Origin: Lucifuga dentata
Lineage: Eukaryota > Chordata > Actinopteri > Ophidiiformes > Bythitidae
Direction: 5' to 3'
Assembly: GCA_014773175.1 (NCBI GenBank)
Contig: VXCM01001525.1
Coordinates: 2,791-66,790, forward strand
DNA length: 64,000 bases
Each line of letters begins with the position of its first letter. The stretch's first letter is position 1. A model generated the notes under the pieces. The model saw nothing but the letters and a program-made list of their open reading frames with translations, made no database searches and was not told where the DNA came from. This document shows, in pieces, positions 1-12,165 of this stretch. A program made the position numbers and the translations under genes.

Positions 1-345
1 GAGAGAGAGAGAGAGAGAGAGGTAGAAAGAGAGACAGGAGAGAAAGAGAGGGGGAGAGTAAAAGAAAGAGGGGTAGAAAGAGAGAGACAAGAGAAGAGGG
101 AGAGAGAGATGACAGATGAGAGAGAGAGAGAGAGACAAGAGGAGAGAGAAGACAGGGAAGGAGAGAGAGACAAGAGACAGATAAAGAGAGGGGGAGAGAG
201 AAAGAGTAAAAGAAAGATGGGAAGAGAGGGGAAGAAAGAGAGACAAGAGGAGAAGGAGAGAGATGAGAGAGAGAAGGAGAGAGAAGACAGGGAGGGAGAG
301 AGAACGAGAAAGAGACAAGAGAGAGAGATGAAGAGAGATGAATTA
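1..345. repeat. GA-rich purine microsatellite tract
   Basis: The first 345 bases are almost pure purine on the plus strand, built from GA dinucleotides with interspersed GGA, AAGA and GACA variants. The open frame across it encodes only Arg/Glu/Lys runs and is a composition artefact. Tracts of this kind can adopt triplex structures, which is inference only here. Confidence 0.93.
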
Positions 346-488
346 ATTTCCTCCTAAACATGATTTGAGTTTCTTTTGTTTTATGTTTTTTTATTTAAAC
401 ATAAAGAACCAAACAGCAGCTACTCATTTCCCGCTCGCCTGAATGTAATCAGCAAAACCCTAATTCAACCAGGTAGCAAGATTATCAG

Positions 489-489
489 C

Positions 490-554
<65 letters not shown>

Positions 555-577
555 TATACACACATATACACACACTC
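489..577. repeat. (CA)n microsatellite
   Basis: About 30 uninterrupted CA units are followed by degenerate CATATACA variants. Open frames on both strands here are simple-sequence artefacts. Confidence 0.95.
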
Positions 578-659
578 CTCCTCCACAGGAGTTCCGACCA
601 ATCTCACTGGCTTCTCACCATCAACACACTCAGTTGTGTTTGTTGGAAAGAAAGTAGAA

Positions 660-1747
660 TATCTCAACCTGGGATCAAGATNACACACCACCGTTCACAC
701 TAATACGATCTTTAGATATGTCCCCCCCACCTCATAAAGCCCGACACCATGACTGAAAAGAGCTCTTTCCTGCTTTTATTCTCTAATAAGCAGGTCATAC
801 AAAGCTCTTTTTTTTTGAGTCTGCCTGTACATGTGGAGAGACATGACAGTCTCTCCTATGGCTAAACGGATTTAACTGCTGCAAAAAGCAGTAGCAGGTA
901 GATGGATTTTTACTTGAACCTCCATTGAGGCGTTTTAAAAAGCGAGTGGGAGAGTGGAAAACTTCCTGCCCAAGGGCATTAGTGTTTTATTTTTTACCAC
1001 AAATCAATAAAATCTTTGACTTCAGGTCAAACATGGAGGAGGAGGAGGAAGGAACTCAGTTTTTCATTAGCAGGTATCCTTGAAAGCCGACGCGCTTTCA
1101 CTTGTTTTTTCATGGTGTTTCAGTAGAAATACATTTCTTATCTGTTCCCTTTCAAAATAATGTGTTTGGATGTGAAATATAATAAACAAGGAGACATATT
1201 ATTTATTATTAGCCCNCCCCCCCCCCCCCCCCCAGAAAAAAACTTTAATAACTCAATTTAAAAACTGCTAGAAAAAAAATCAAAAATATGCAAGTTTAAA
1301 TAAAGCACATTTATGAGGGAAAAAAAAACAAATTTGCAAGAAAAACACAAATTTCTAACATTAAAATCATGCTGTGGTGGACAACCTCATTAAATTACAA
1401 TTTTCCATCACATTTAGCAATAAAGAAGTTCTTGTGCATTTAGTCCAAACTCTTTAAACTGTCATCAGCGTGCAGACTTTGAAGAGACGGATTACACACA
1501 GAAGACAACACCGCATTTATTTGGATGAAGGATGAAGTCTTTTTGCACCCTGTCACCATCATGCATCATTCAAATCCGGCCATGTCTGTTGTGTGGAGAT
1601 GACTGCATCATTTTGCTAAAAGCAAATTACAAGATTTTTTTGCAACTTTGTGATTTTTTTTTTTTTTTTTTTTTTTTTGCGCAAATTTGTGCATTTCTTT
1701 TCTCAAAATACTACTATCCCGCCTAGTATGGCCATGTAACTCTACAG
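660..1747. other. No gene recognised; homopolymers and two N joins
   Basis: I see no exon, RNA gene or recognised repeat. The stretch contains an N at 682, a poly-C run with an N at 1213-1233 and a poly-T run at about 1654-1678. The poly-C N looks like a contig break in a homopolymer. Confidence 0.5.
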
Positions 1748-2200
1748 CAGTCATCCTCAAAGTCCAGATCCAGACCAAACCACAACTGTCTCTGGACAGT
1801 TGTGGTTCATACATATTATTTGTATTTTCTGCGAGACATCGCTGCAACGCAACGAGGCAAACTTCTTCACTTTCTCCACTGTAAGCAGCGCTCCGAATGT
1901 CCAACTGCTCCACTGTCTGTGTGAGAAAGTCTACTCTGCTTTAGTTTGGGCCAATCACATTCAACATCCTGTCATCTCCATAACAACGATGTACTGACAT
2001 GGCTCATTGAGAGTTGACAGTGCAGCTCGTTTCGTCAGCAGTTAGGTTGATTCAGGGTCGGATTGGCCATCAGGAGAAGCCCTCCCACCCCCTGTTCAAC
2101 AAAATCTGACCCAGGTTTGACTGACCTTAACCTTTGACTTATTGAAAATTATTGAAAATTTTCTTTGTGGATCTTTTAAATTTGTATTTGAATACCCCTG
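1748..2200. mobile_element. Non-autonomous hAT-type DNA transposon, short copy
   Basis: The element starts CAGTCATCCTCAAA and ends TTTGAATACCCCTG, which are imperfect inverted termini of the hAT form (CAGNNNTNCTCAAA). It is flanked by a perfect 8-bp direct repeat CTCTACAG (1740-1747 and 2201-2208), the target duplication length of hAT elements. A related, longer copy is at 58640-59394. This copy lacks an internal segment corresponding roughly to 59035-59300 of that copy. It has no transposase coding, so it is a deletion derivative that would depend on a transposase supplied in trans. Confidence 0.85.
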
Positions 2201-2208
2201 CTCTACAG

Positions 2209-3433
2209 TCTTCCTTAAAAGCATCATAAATAGTGATGACAATGATGCAGCCAAAACTGTCAAAGTAACAAAAAAAGTCCACTAGTCAGTCAGCGAGGAA
2301 TCGTTCCAAATGGTGCATTAGGGTGTTTTGTTCTAATATTCTGTCCCCTTCAGGTACTGTATATAAATTGTGATGGTCAACATGTTCACGATGTTGTTGA
2401 TCTAACACATTCATTGGGCGCTAATCAAGGTCTGAGTTGTTACACTTACATCTGTTTGGTAAGGAGGAAGTTTCCATTGTTTTTATGCAGATTTACGTTT
2501 GTGCGAGGCAATTTTGGTACTCAGTTTGGCATGAAATTGCACTTCTTCCTTTTCCAATCACCTCTTAGTGCAAATGCAAAAAAGCAATTTTCAAATGTCA
2601 AAGTGATCACGTTGAGCCTTTATATGCTGCAGCTCTAGATCTCACACTAATTTGTAAAAACACACCTGCCTCAGTTATTTGGAGCTAAATCATCTTGCTC
2701 CTTCACTGAAATGGCTGCAGTTTATGACAGGATTTTTAGGAGATAAAACATAACACCAGTAAAACATGCAAAACATCAAACCACGACAGCTCTCAGTTGC
2801 TTTTATGGAAATGATGACAGGAAATAAAAGACTCCAGTTCCTCTTGTTAAAAGAGTCTCTGTGGGATCATTTGTCTTAGACTGAGTTCTTCAGCTACAAC
2901 GAGCCAAAATTATCTTGTGGGCCATGATGAAAAATAAATAAATAAAAAAACAGGAAATATTACCCACAAATTTGGATGCATATGAAAGTTTAACAAGCCT
3001 TTGATGCATTAGCAGATTCTGCAGCCTCTCTGATTTATGCTGAGACAGATTAAAATGGTGCTCAAAGAAACAAAATCAAGTAGAGTCTGCACTTGTTTCT
3101 CATTTTGACAATTTCTCAGTGCCTGTATTAAATGGATTGATGGTGACTGGGTGTCTCTTGTAGCAGACATTAATAATTTTCCACACTCAATGACAACCTG
3201 GTCACTTTTCTTCTCTTTCTGCCCAAAGTGACATTTCTAAAACCAGAAAGTTCCTATTCTAGTCAATCTCAATTAAAATCAAAGGTCTCCTATCGATTGT
3301 TCCGAAGTCTCGATTAAAACAGATTAAAACAATCGCTGACTGTCCTAAAGTCAAGATTGAAAACAGAATTGACTTAATTCGAAGTATTGCCTACCATGAC
3401 ATCAATAATCCATGACAGATAAAGATATTAGCA
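2209..3433. other. No feature recognised
   Basis: This is AT-rich DNA without a supported gene or RNA. Short open frames (for example 2414-2638) have no recognisable domain. Confidence 0.4.
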
Positions 3434-3845
3434 GCAAGTCAAATCAAGTTTAGTATAACTCAATATCACATATAATGTCTCAAAAGGCTTTGCAGAGCCA
3501 TGCATCAATGGTTCCCGACCCAGCCCAAGCTCTCTATGAAGACAAGGAAAAAGTAAAAAATAAAAAACTTATCATATTAGGGGGAAAAAAGTGGAAGAAT
3601 CCTCAGGAGAGGCCATTCAAAGAGAGATTTCCTCTCCTGGAGCCACGTGTGCAATAGGAGCTGTTAGGTAAGTAAATAGACAAATTACAAAGACATAAAA
3701 ACAATGATGCATTACAGGAAGATATAAACCAGCAAATTAGCCATGAGAGGATCCAGAAAAGTGTAATCAATCTGAAATCATAGTCGTGATGGATTCCAGG
3801 AATGAGTCACATGACATGAATGTCTCCTAGTGGGTGTATGGCAGC
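3434..3845 (+). repeat. Dispersed repeat family R1, copy 1
   Basis: It begins near TCAAATCAAGTTTAG and contains CTCAAAAGGCTTTGCAGAG and a 'tctatgaagacaaggaaaaa' segment. The same series of blocks in the same order recurs at 61845-62250. The CAAGTTTATTTGTA...CAATATCA...CTCAAAGGGCTTTACAG start is a form often seen in fish interspersed repeats. The short open frame at 3475-3657 lies inside it and is not a gene. The superfamily is unassigned. Confidence 0.7.
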
Positions 3846-4065
3846 CTGTGAGCGGTAAGGACCCGCAGGTCTGAGGGGAGGAGCCAACTGGGCATGCAGC
3901 ACACACCACCAGGTTTGGACATCGTCACGGTTAGAAGCCACATGCAGAGCAGTACGCTGGACTTCTGGACACAGCCGAGCTTCAGGACCCCAACGCTCAC
4001 AATGGCGAATTAGCAGGATACATGGGGATCGGCAAATAGTACAAGTTGTGAAAGTGGGAGGAGCC

Positions 4066-4260
4066 TAATCTATCTATAATGACAGTTTGTCTGTCTGTGC
4101 CACCAACATCTCTAGAACCTGGCACTGTATGAAGTTGAAATTCGGCTCAGGACCCAAGGACGTGCAGAGTCACGTGTGAAGTTGGTTGAATGAACGGTTC
4201 TAGACTTGAGCTGTGCCGGTAAGAAGTAGTCCGCAAGGCAGGATACGCTCCATGGGCACT
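4066..4260 (+). repeat. Dispersed repeat family R2, copy 1
   Basis: This segment carries TGCCACCAACATCTCTAGA, GGCACTGTATGAAGTTGAA and CAGGACCCAAGGACGTGCA blocks. The same blocks appear in reverse complement at 6521-6752 and 43653-43770. The blocks are collinear and moderately diverged. No coding capacity or terminal structure is visible, so the class is unknown. Confidence 0.65.
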
Positions 4261-4599
4261 TATGGCAGGCTGCAGCACACACCACAGTCTGGCCCTATCT
4301 AAACAGGTATGTTTTCAACAGGCACTGCACTAGTTTAATCTAATTATACATCAACAAAATCAGCGATCTTTACTAAATTGTCCTAGTAGCTGTTAGCTTC
4401 AGGGATCCAGCCATTGTTGATTTCCTGTTTGCCTTTGCTTCCCTTTTTTGCTCTGTTTGCCTACTTTAGCCTTTTGCACTCGACAGCCTGTTTCTACTAT
4501 CCTAATATAACAAGACTACCTCTGGCCTTTGGATTTGTTAGCCTGCCTTCTGATGGTTAAGTTCATCTAATCTGTACTATTGTCTGTGTCTGACACCCC

Positions 4600-4860
4600 T
4601 GTATCCCCACATCACCTCATCGCCTGTTTTCCACCTTCGGCTCCTGTTGCACACCTGGCTGTGTGAGTGGAGGGAATCTTTCTTTCAGTTGCCTCTCCTG
4701 AGGTTTCATTTTTTTTTTTCTTTATGTGTGGTTTATATTTAGAGACTGTTTCATTATCTCCGTGGCGATGTTTTGCGGGGCCAGGAACTGTTGCTGTGTG
4801 GGCCTGTAAAGCCCTTGGAGATACTGTATGTGATGTCGGTCTTTACATATAAACTTGACT
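4600..4860 (+). repeat. LINE-like 3' tail remnant
   Basis: The 3' part (about 4797-4860) reads CTGTAAAGCCCTTGGAGATACTG followed by TTTACATATAAACTTGACT. This resembles the 3' UTR tail that fish non-LTR retrotransposons leave, ending in an ATAAA-type motif. No RT coding is preserved upstream, so the assignment rests on the tail alone. Confidence 0.45.
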
Positions 4861-5075
4861 CACTAAGTTGGTACCAAAGGACAAGCTGCTTAGATCATTA
4901 TTTTTAATTAGTCCCACTCAAGGTCCATCACCGCCTGCTGCTATGCTGGTGATACTGCTGTGACATGTGCTTGTGATTTATTGTCATTATACCATGAAAA
5001 TCAGAGCAAAAACGCATAATAAAATACATTGTAGGACAAGCTCACAGGAAAACATAACATAAAGAAAACACAATA

Positions 5076-5503
5076 CAGGCAGTCTGTGGGTTACGAACGA
5101 GTTCCGTTCCCACAGCTGTTTGTAAGTCAGATTTTTCATAAGTCGGAACAGTTACTTAAGGTGCATATATTTTACCTTTCTATGCATAAGAAACTGGATT
5201 TATGCTTTGGAGGCATGGTTATGAAGGTTACAAAAAAGAAAAAAAAGGCAAAACATGAACAACACACAACACAACACAACAACACAGTGTTTTTAAGTGA
5301 ATGCGATCTGACTTAAAATAGCGACGGCTGCTGCACCACTGACTTCGCGTAATGTTTTGATGTGTGCCATAAAACAGTGTGCTGTTCATTATTATGAATC
5401 ATTGTATGTAACTCGAATTTTTAATTTTAATAGGCTTTATGGCGGTCAGTTCGTAAATATGGGTTGTTCATAAGTTGAACATTCGTAAGTCGGGGACTGC
5501 CTG
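5076..5503. mobile_element. Tc1/mariner-like non-autonomous element
   Basis: The termini are inverted: CAGGCAGTC at the left and GACTGCCTG at the right. Subterminal inverted similarity continues for about 70 bp (GGTTACGAACGAGTT versus the complement of TTCATAAGTTGAACATTCG). Both ends are flanked by TA (5074-5075 and 5504-5505), as expected for a TA-targeting mariner/Tc1 element. The interior is AT-rich and the small open frame 5086-5316 has no transposase motif, so this is MITE-like. Confidence 0.75.
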
Positions 5504-5577
5504 TATTAGAGCTCTAAAAGCAGAATACAGTGTAAAACATTTAGCTCTCCAGCTGTTAAATTGGTGTTTGTAGTGTC

Positions 5578-6158
5578 TTAAAGGACCATATGGGTGGTTT
5601 TGCATGTTTGAGCCTAATATATACAACCTGCATACATGTTACGTTACAACCATTTCCCAAAAACATACAACTGGAGCAGTAAATATTAGAATTGTTTTTC
5701 CTACCTTCTAGGCAGCCATAGGTTTCAGTTCATTCCAGTACGCTATAAAAATCAAGATGCAGAGACTAGAAATGTGCTTGAGATAAATATTCCATCACAG
5801 CAAACATGATGTCTAATAAATTTTTTGTCAAACTTTATTTAACCAGTCTGGCACTGGAGCAACACAGAAGAAAATGTATGTCTCCGCCAGAATATAGTTC
5901 CAGAAGATGGTTTTCACTGAAAAATTAAAAAAATCCATGCTTTCTACATTCATGGTATCAGGCGACACTCATACCACATGATACACTCACCTTAAAAGTG
6001 AGTGTATCACCTGAACATTTGATTTTGAAAGATTAGGCAGAAATAAAATATGGTTTTATGTCTTAGAAGTCTCAGAAGTTGTTTGTTAGTAATGTAATGT
6101 GTATGCGAGTAGTTTTTATTGGGCTTAAACATGCAAAATCGCTGGTCTGGTCCTTTAA
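5578..6158 (+). mobile_element. TTAA inverted-repeat element, subfamily 1, copy 1
   Basis: Left end TTAAAGGACCATA...GTTTTGCATGTTTGAGCC and right end GGCTTAAACATGCAAAATCGC...GGTCCTTTAA form inverted termini bounded by TTAA on both sides. The interior contains the subfamily-1 marker blocks GTTTTTCCTACCTTC, CAGTTCATTCCAGTACGCTA and GGGAATATAGTtCC-like text. There is no open frame of transposase size. Confidence 0.9.
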
Positions 6159-6520
6159 GTCTGACTCAAGCCAGAGTCTCAATTCTACAAGTCTGAAAAT
6201 GCGCTTAAAGTGTCTTAATCTAGATTTATAGGACACCCACCAGCCAATCAGCAACAGGTATTGTCAGAAGTCACGTTATAAAAGCAGTTTTGTAAAAACA
6301 AAACAAAACAAAAAAAACCTTCATAATCTTTTTCTGAAAATGTAATTTTCATTAAAACTAGTACGCGCCCTTTCCAAACATGCCTGTTCAGAGCAGGCCA
6401 GACTTTCTGGTGTGTGCTGCAGCTTGCCATAATTTAGTTCTGCACATCCTCATGAGCTAGCTTTTTGATGTACAGGGTCAGGTTGAGACCGTGGCACTGG
6501 ATCTGAGCATATGCTGCTGT

Positions 6521-6752
6521 GCCTGGAGTGTATCCTGCCACCGCAGTCGGAGCATATCCTACTTTTTATTGGCACAGCTCAATCTGAAAACTGCTCATCC
6601 AAACAACAACATGCACATCCTTGGGTTCTGAGCAATGAACCTGCCAAATATCAACTTCATACAGTACATATATTACAATAAGTATAGGCATTCTAGAGAT
6701 ATTGGTGCCACAGGCACACAGATGAGAAACTGTCTTTATAGATAGATGGTCT
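6521..6752 (-). repeat. Dispersed repeat family R2, copy 2
   Basis: Reverse-complement relative of 4066-4260, including GTATCCTGCC, CCTTGGGTTCTGAGC and ATTCTAGAGATATTGGTGCC. It runs directly into a 54-bp TTAA-element end at 6756, which suggests that the two repeats were once associated. Confidence 0.65.
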
Positions 6753-6755
6753 TTT

Positions 6756-6809
6756 ATAATGGTTGTCAGTAATGTATATGCAGGCAGTATTTATTGTATG
6801 TTCCTTTAA
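6756..6809. mobile_element. TTAA inverted-repeat element, terminal stub
   Basis: Only about 54 bp of one terminus survives: GGTTGTCAGTAATGTATATGC...AGTATTTATTG...GTTCCTTTAA. It abuts repeat R2 on the left. Confidence 0.7.
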
Positions 6810-7262
6810 ACAGCCCTTATAGTCTGTCTGTTTAACCATATCAACCACATGATGCCCTGACTCAGCTTCAGTTTTCAGGAATAACGACTGAGCGAAGGCC
6901 TGCTGGAATCATTACATGCACAGTTGGTGCTGAGTTATGTCTTCAACAGCATGAAGACGAGAACATGCGGCACTAAAACTGTCTTTGCTTTATTGCTACA
7001 ACAAATTAGACTAAACGTAGCACAAGGGTCAAGAACTAAGATCAGGTCAGTTGTAAACTGAAAGCATCGGTACTTCAGATTCAAGGTCATACATATTCAT
7101 CACCATCAGCAGGCTGGGAATAACATGCAAAGTCATGATATTTGGAAAACAAATGAACAAAACAGAAATAATTTGGTGTTTTCTGAAATCCTACCTTTAT
7201 ACCTTCTCTAGTTCTCAAGTTGTGATATCTTGTGAACTTCTCAAGTTGTGATATCTGTTATT

Positions 7263-7306
7263 TTACTGTTTTTTGTTTTTTTTTTGTTTGTTTTTTTTTT
7301 TTTTGG
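7263..7306. repeat. T-rich low-complexity tract
   Basis: Runs of T interrupted by G and TTTG. The minus-strand frame crossing it is Lys-rich noise. Confidence 0.85.
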
Positions 7307-7410
7307 TTTTGTAAAAGTCATTTTGTAAAAATATCTGCTTTCTGAATTGTTGTTGTCTTTTGTACCTCAGGGCCACCGTAATAGGAGCAGTTGCAATTCT
7401 AGATGTTGAT

Positions 7411-7933
7411 TTAAAGGACAATACCAGTGGTTTTGCATGTTTGAGCCCAATATATACAACCTGCATACAGGTTAAGTTACTGACAATCACTTCCCAAAAA
7501 ATACTATTTGAGAAATAAATGTTAGAATTGTTTTTCCTACCTTCCAGGCTGCCATTGCTTTCTATTTATTCTAGTAATCTATTTAAGGTAAATTTTGTCA
7601 GAGTAACTTTATTTAACCAGTCCAACATGGAACTGCACGGAACACAATGTCTCAGCCAGGGAATACAGTCCCAGGAGGAGACGGTTTGTTACAGAGAATT
7701 TAAAAATGACATCCTTTCTACATTCAGATATATGTGTTAGCAGGTGAAACGTTGAATTTTAAGGTGAGTGTATCACCTGATCATTTGATTTTGAAAGATA
7801 AGAGGATTGACAAAATAACAGGAAAACTAATATATGATTTTATGTTTTGGAAAACGGTTGTCAGTAACATAATATATATATGAGTAGTATTTACTGGGCT
7901 AAAACATGCAAAATGGTCGGTATTGTCCTTTAA
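7411..7933 (+). mobile_element. TTAA inverted-repeat element, subfamily 1, copy 2
   Basis: A complete copy of about 523 bp. Left end TTAAAGGACAATACCAG and right end GGTATTGTCCTTTAA are complementary including the TTAA. The interior carries CCTACCTTCCAGGCTGCCATTG, the TTTATTTAACCAGTCCAACATGG block and AAGGTGAGTGTATCACCTG. Confidence 0.92.
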
Positions 7934-8579
7934 GGAGGTTACATAGGCAATTTTGCAAAGCAGAAAGCCAAAGCAACATCTTATTTCAGAATTCCTGGAC
8001 GTAACATTAAATGCTTGGAAGGTCTAGATTTTTTTAACCCCCTTCCATTTACTGAATAAACTGGTCAAGGAAACCTAAAGGAAGGAGTCAGAACATGAAA
8101 ATTATGTCCCACTGTCATGTTGGACATAATTGGCAGATTTTCATACAGACGAATCCTGATTGCGGATTGATAATGCGAACATGCCCTCATTTACATTTCA
8201 TCAAGACAATCTGTTTGGGGACCCTGTCAAAATATCAAATACAGCTACAAAGCTATACATGACTGTATATCAGCATCAAAAATATTGCATACATTACATA
8301 TGAACACATACAATATTTACACGGAGGAGCATTGCTGAGCACAATGTGATCAATAAGTCATGAGAGGAAAAGTCAAAGCAGATTGTTTGTGCGGCACGCC
8401 GGGCCACAGGCAGCAGCAGAGCAACATGTTAAGCTGCAGATCATGAGTGAAAACACCATAAATACCAACCAATTACTTTTATACGACATGATATATGATT
8501 ACTACGATATGTATACTAATAATTCAGCAATTAAAATTGCTTAATTAATAACTTAGTTTTTGTATACTTGTAATGTTTT
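7934..8579. other. No feature recognised
   Basis: AT-rich sequence with no supported gene. It separates two copies of the TTAA element. Confidence 0.4.
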
Positions 8580-9090
8580 ATAAGGGACAATACAGGCAGT
8601 TTTGTATGTTTGAGCCCAATATATGCAACCAACCCACATAACACATTGCTGCCAACCATTTCCCAAAATTTGGAGCGGTAAATTTTTCAATTGTTTTTCC
8701 TACTTTCCAGACTGCCCTTATTTTCCATATATTCCAGTATGCTATTAAAGTCAACTTGTAGAGACTTGAAACTTGAAATACGTAATCCATCACAGCGAAC
8801 ACAACGCTATTAAGTTTTTTTTGTCAAAGAAACTTTATTGAACGATCCAACACGGAGCTACACAGATAAAAATGTATGCCTACACCAGGGAATATAGTTC
8901 CAGGAGAAGACGGCTTTTGCAGAGAAATTAAAACTAACCATCCCTTCAACATTCAAACATAAGGGGATTTGGCAAAATAACAGGAAAACTGAAATATGGT
9001 TTTATGTTTTGGAAATTGTTTGTCATTAACATAACATTTATGTGGGTTGTATTTGTTGGGCTTAAACTTTTGCCAGTTTGGTCCTCTAAT
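8580..9090 (+). mobile_element. TTAA inverted-repeat element, subfamily 1, copy 3 (diverged ends)
   Basis: The copy begins TAAGGGACAATACAGGCAG and ends TTGCCAGTTTGGTCCTCTAA, so both termini have drifted from the TTAA consensus. Internal marker blocks (GTTTTTCCTACTTTCCAG, AACACGGAGCTACACAG, GGGAATATAGTTCCAGG) are intact. Confidence 0.88.
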
Positions 9091-9131
9091 AAACAAGCAA
9101 TACCCTGGAACTGTGGAAAGTTTTTGTAGTT

Positions 9132-9184
9132 TCTCCTCCTACTCCTCCTCCTCCTCCTCCTCCTCATCATCATCATCATCATCT
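9132..9184. repeat. (CTC)n/(ATC)n compound microsatellite
   Basis: A CTC/TCC trinucleotide run changes into an ATC run. The Ser-rich plus-strand and Arg/Met-rich minus-strand frames that cross it are artefacts. Confidence 0.95.
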
Positions 9185-9769
9185 CATATTGTACTTCTAT
9201 TGCTTCCATCGCTTCATTTCTTCTTTGTTTATGTCATTCCTCCCACCAGAGTCGGAGATGGAGTGTTTCTAGAAGCAGACTGTTCCTCTCCGGTTGAAGA
9301 TATTTGGCTGTCAACAGGATTTATTTAGTGTGAATTATTAATGAAAGAGGAGCTGCAAGATGGAGGTTTAATGTCCTAAACACCAAAGGACTCTGAATAT
9401 AAATGGACTGGTTTTTTTTTTTCCAACACCTACACATGAATTGTGATAATGCAATGTCCTGAGTGTAGGAATTTTTCAAAATAGATTAGTTTTTCAAGGG
9501 AAGTCAAGAGGAAGAAAAGACTGACTGGAGTGCAAAGTTTGAGTAATAAAGATGGAAATGATTATAAAGTATCTCAGGGACAAAAATGATTAATAATAAC
9601 TCTCTGGGCTAAATGATCTGTTAAATTCTCTTCTAAACAGTTTATTGATCTAATGAAATGACTTCCCTGTTTCTGTATCTATAACTTTTCATAAATTTTT
9701 TTTCTGCAGCTTAGTCGAGTTTTTGTGGAAAATTATGCGGAAAATGGAAAATTATGCTGCTTATGTCTA

Positions 9770-10323
9770 CAGAGCCCCTAAGGGGGCATCGGAGGAAAAA
9801 AAATCTGTGGAAGGAAAAAAAAAATAGCAAGTCCTCTTGAAAGACAACACATAAGTTTTGCGAGATAATGCAACACTTTTGTGTGATAATGCAAAAGTAT
9901 TGCGAGATAAGGCAAACGTTTTGCAAGATAATGCAAAACTATTGACTATTATTATTGACTATTATTATACTATAAACTATTGACCCTTCTTTGAGCAGAA
10001 GTGCAACAGTATATCTGGGTTACTCTAATGCGTGCCGTTGCTTGGCAACAATGGAGTGATTCGTTGAGTTGTATTCTTACTTTATATTTTACTTTACTAA
10101 AATATAAAGACATTCAGTTGGTGCTTGGGTCGAGGGTCACTTGTGTTATCTCGCAAAAGTTTTGTGAGATAATACTTTTGCGAGATTTGCAAAAGTTTTG
10201 CAATATCTCGCAAAAGTATTGCGTTCTTGCAAAGGTATTGTGTTATCTTGCAAAAGGACTTGTTATTTTTTTTTTCCTTCCACTGATATTTTTTACTCCT
10301 CCCATGTCCCTTTAGGAGCTCTG
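9770..10323. mobile_element. Fold-back element with inverted arrays of a short repeat
   Basis: Outer arms are inverted: 9770-9838 (CAGAGCCCCTAAGGG, GGAGGAAAAAAAATC, GGAAGGAAAAAAAAAATAGCAAGTCC) and 10254-10323 (GGACTTGTTATTTTTTTTTTCC, CCCTTTAGGAGCTCTG). TA lies outside each end. Inside each arm is a cluster of diverged units such as TTGCGAGATAATGCAAAAG on the left, present as reverse complement (TCTCGCAAAAGTATTGC) on the right. The central part (about 9945-10140) is unique. No transposase is present. The open frames 9711-9926 (-), 10001-10315 (+) and 10198-10410 (+) are by-products of the arms. Confidence 0.75.
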
Positions 10324-10336
10324 TATATTTTGGTCA

Positions 10337-10582
10337 TGATGGCTGGATTACTTCTCTCTAAGCCCATTTCAACTCTCTACAAGTTGATTTTTTTAAGTAT
10401 ATTAGAATGAACTGAAAACGATGGCAGTCTGGAAGGTAGGAAAAACAAACAAACAAATAAAATCTATAATTTACCGCTCTAGGAGTATACTGTATTTTGG
10501 GAAATGGTGGTCAGTAACTTAACTTGTATACAGGTTGTATATATTGGGCTCAAACATGTAAATCATTGGTATTGTCCTTTAA
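10337..10582 (-). mobile_element. TTAA inverted-repeat element, subfamily 1, truncated copy 4
   Basis: Only one half is present. It starts near GATGGCTGGATTACTT, contains CTACAAGTTGATTTT and GGCAGTCTGGAAGGTAGGAAAAAC in the reverse orientation, and ends TATTGGGCTCAAACATG...ATTGTCCTTTAA. The other half is missing, and the fold-back element lies immediately to its left. Confidence 0.85.
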
Positions 10583-12165
10583 ATATCCCAACTGCCACCA
10601 GCGGTAGCTGATTCTAAAAACTGTATCCAAACCTGCTGCACATATGGTTTAATTTACTTTTAAGGGTAAACTCTTTTAACTGTCAGATTTCAATTGCACA
10701 CAGCAGTTACCTATTTCTAAAAGTCTGGCCACATGCTGGAAGTCTTTAGAGAATGGCAGTTATGCTAGAAGAACACATTCTAAAGCTTTTTTTTTTTCCA
10801 AAATATAATTTATTAATGAGCAAAACTAATGCACTAAACCTAGTCAAGCTATGATCACGTTTTAACAGTCTGTGCACTGAGATTTTCCATGTCAATATTT
10901 TGTTAGCACGCAACTCCAGGGAGGCTGAGCACTCACACATTCAACTGGTGGGCTGTAAACCTCACCTTTCTTTTGTCGTTTACTTCAAGGAAAAAAACAG
11001 TAGATCAAAGCTTCTTTCATAATGCTTCAATTAATAAGAGGAAAAATCACTCAGATTACAGCATCTGATGCTGCTTGTAAAACTGTAAGATCTGTCAACT
11101 GAAAATCTGAAACCCACACAGAGTATAAAAGAGATGAGGATTATTAAACTTGTTTCTTAAAAATCATTCTCAGAATTTCAGACAGACACAGTCAGGTTTT
11201 CTTCTAAGAGGTTCTCAGCAACAAATCGCCAAGTACTGAGAAATGACCACGATATCCATAAAAACGCATTCATCACTATGCAGGCATGTGACTCCCTGAT
11301 CCCTCCACAAGTCATCAGCAGCTTTTTCTCTGAAACCATGAATTAAAATCAAGGCAGACAGGAAGAGGCAAAGTTCAGCATTGAATCAAATAGCATAAGA
11401 CTCCCATATTATGGGGATTGCATCATAAAATGATGCAATAAAAATTACTCTTATACCATCTTCTTTAACAGCAAAAAAAAAAAAAAAAAAANAAAAAAAA
11501 AAAAAAAAAAGAAAAAAAAGATTCATGTGATAGTTGATTACAGATTCCCACTTTATTGTATGTTGATTTTCAACCTGAGGGGAAGATATTGTCGTAAAGT
11601 GCAATCTGTGAGAATTTAAAGAGTAAATTAACGCCAAATCCACTTATTTTGAGTTATGAAATTATATGTGAAGCCACTTAATGTGATCAACTGATTCTGA
11701 TGCCAATCTGAAATCTTCATTGTAAAGGCTGTATTTCCCCTTTTCCACCAAAAATCAGGGTGTAGCTGCCCACCAGATCTCCAAATGAGGCAAGACGATC
11801 CACAACATCACCGTGTATGCTCATGATGTAGCAGGAAAATGAAAGTCACTATCAGAAATCAAATTTGGAGTGAAGAAAATATAACTGTGGTTGTTATAGC
11901 GCCCCCATCAGGTCAAGTGATGGCTCATTTTTTTTGCGCAATTCTCGACTGCGTTATGTCTACCAAGTTCAGTGCTATATCTCTTATTCATGAGATACAG
12001 CGCTTTAAGTAGAATGAGCTCCATCCACACAACTTTGGCAGCCAATTGTGGCAAAACGGTGAAGAATATCTAAAAACAAAGTGATAAGTTTTGTCCAGCT
12101 TGGTCTGGACATTCTACATGAAAAATGTTGTAAAGATTGAGCCAAAATTATAGAAACAGTTAAAA
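10583..12165. other. No gene recognised; poly-A join inside
   Basis: AT-rich DNA with no supported gene. A poly-A run with an embedded N lies at 11473-11519, a probable contig break in a homopolymer. The minus-strand frame 11386-11643 crosses it and is rejected. Confidence 0.45.

Noticed and set aside
109..357. Arg/Glu-rich 82-codon frame
   Set aside because: It is the translation of the GA microsatellite.
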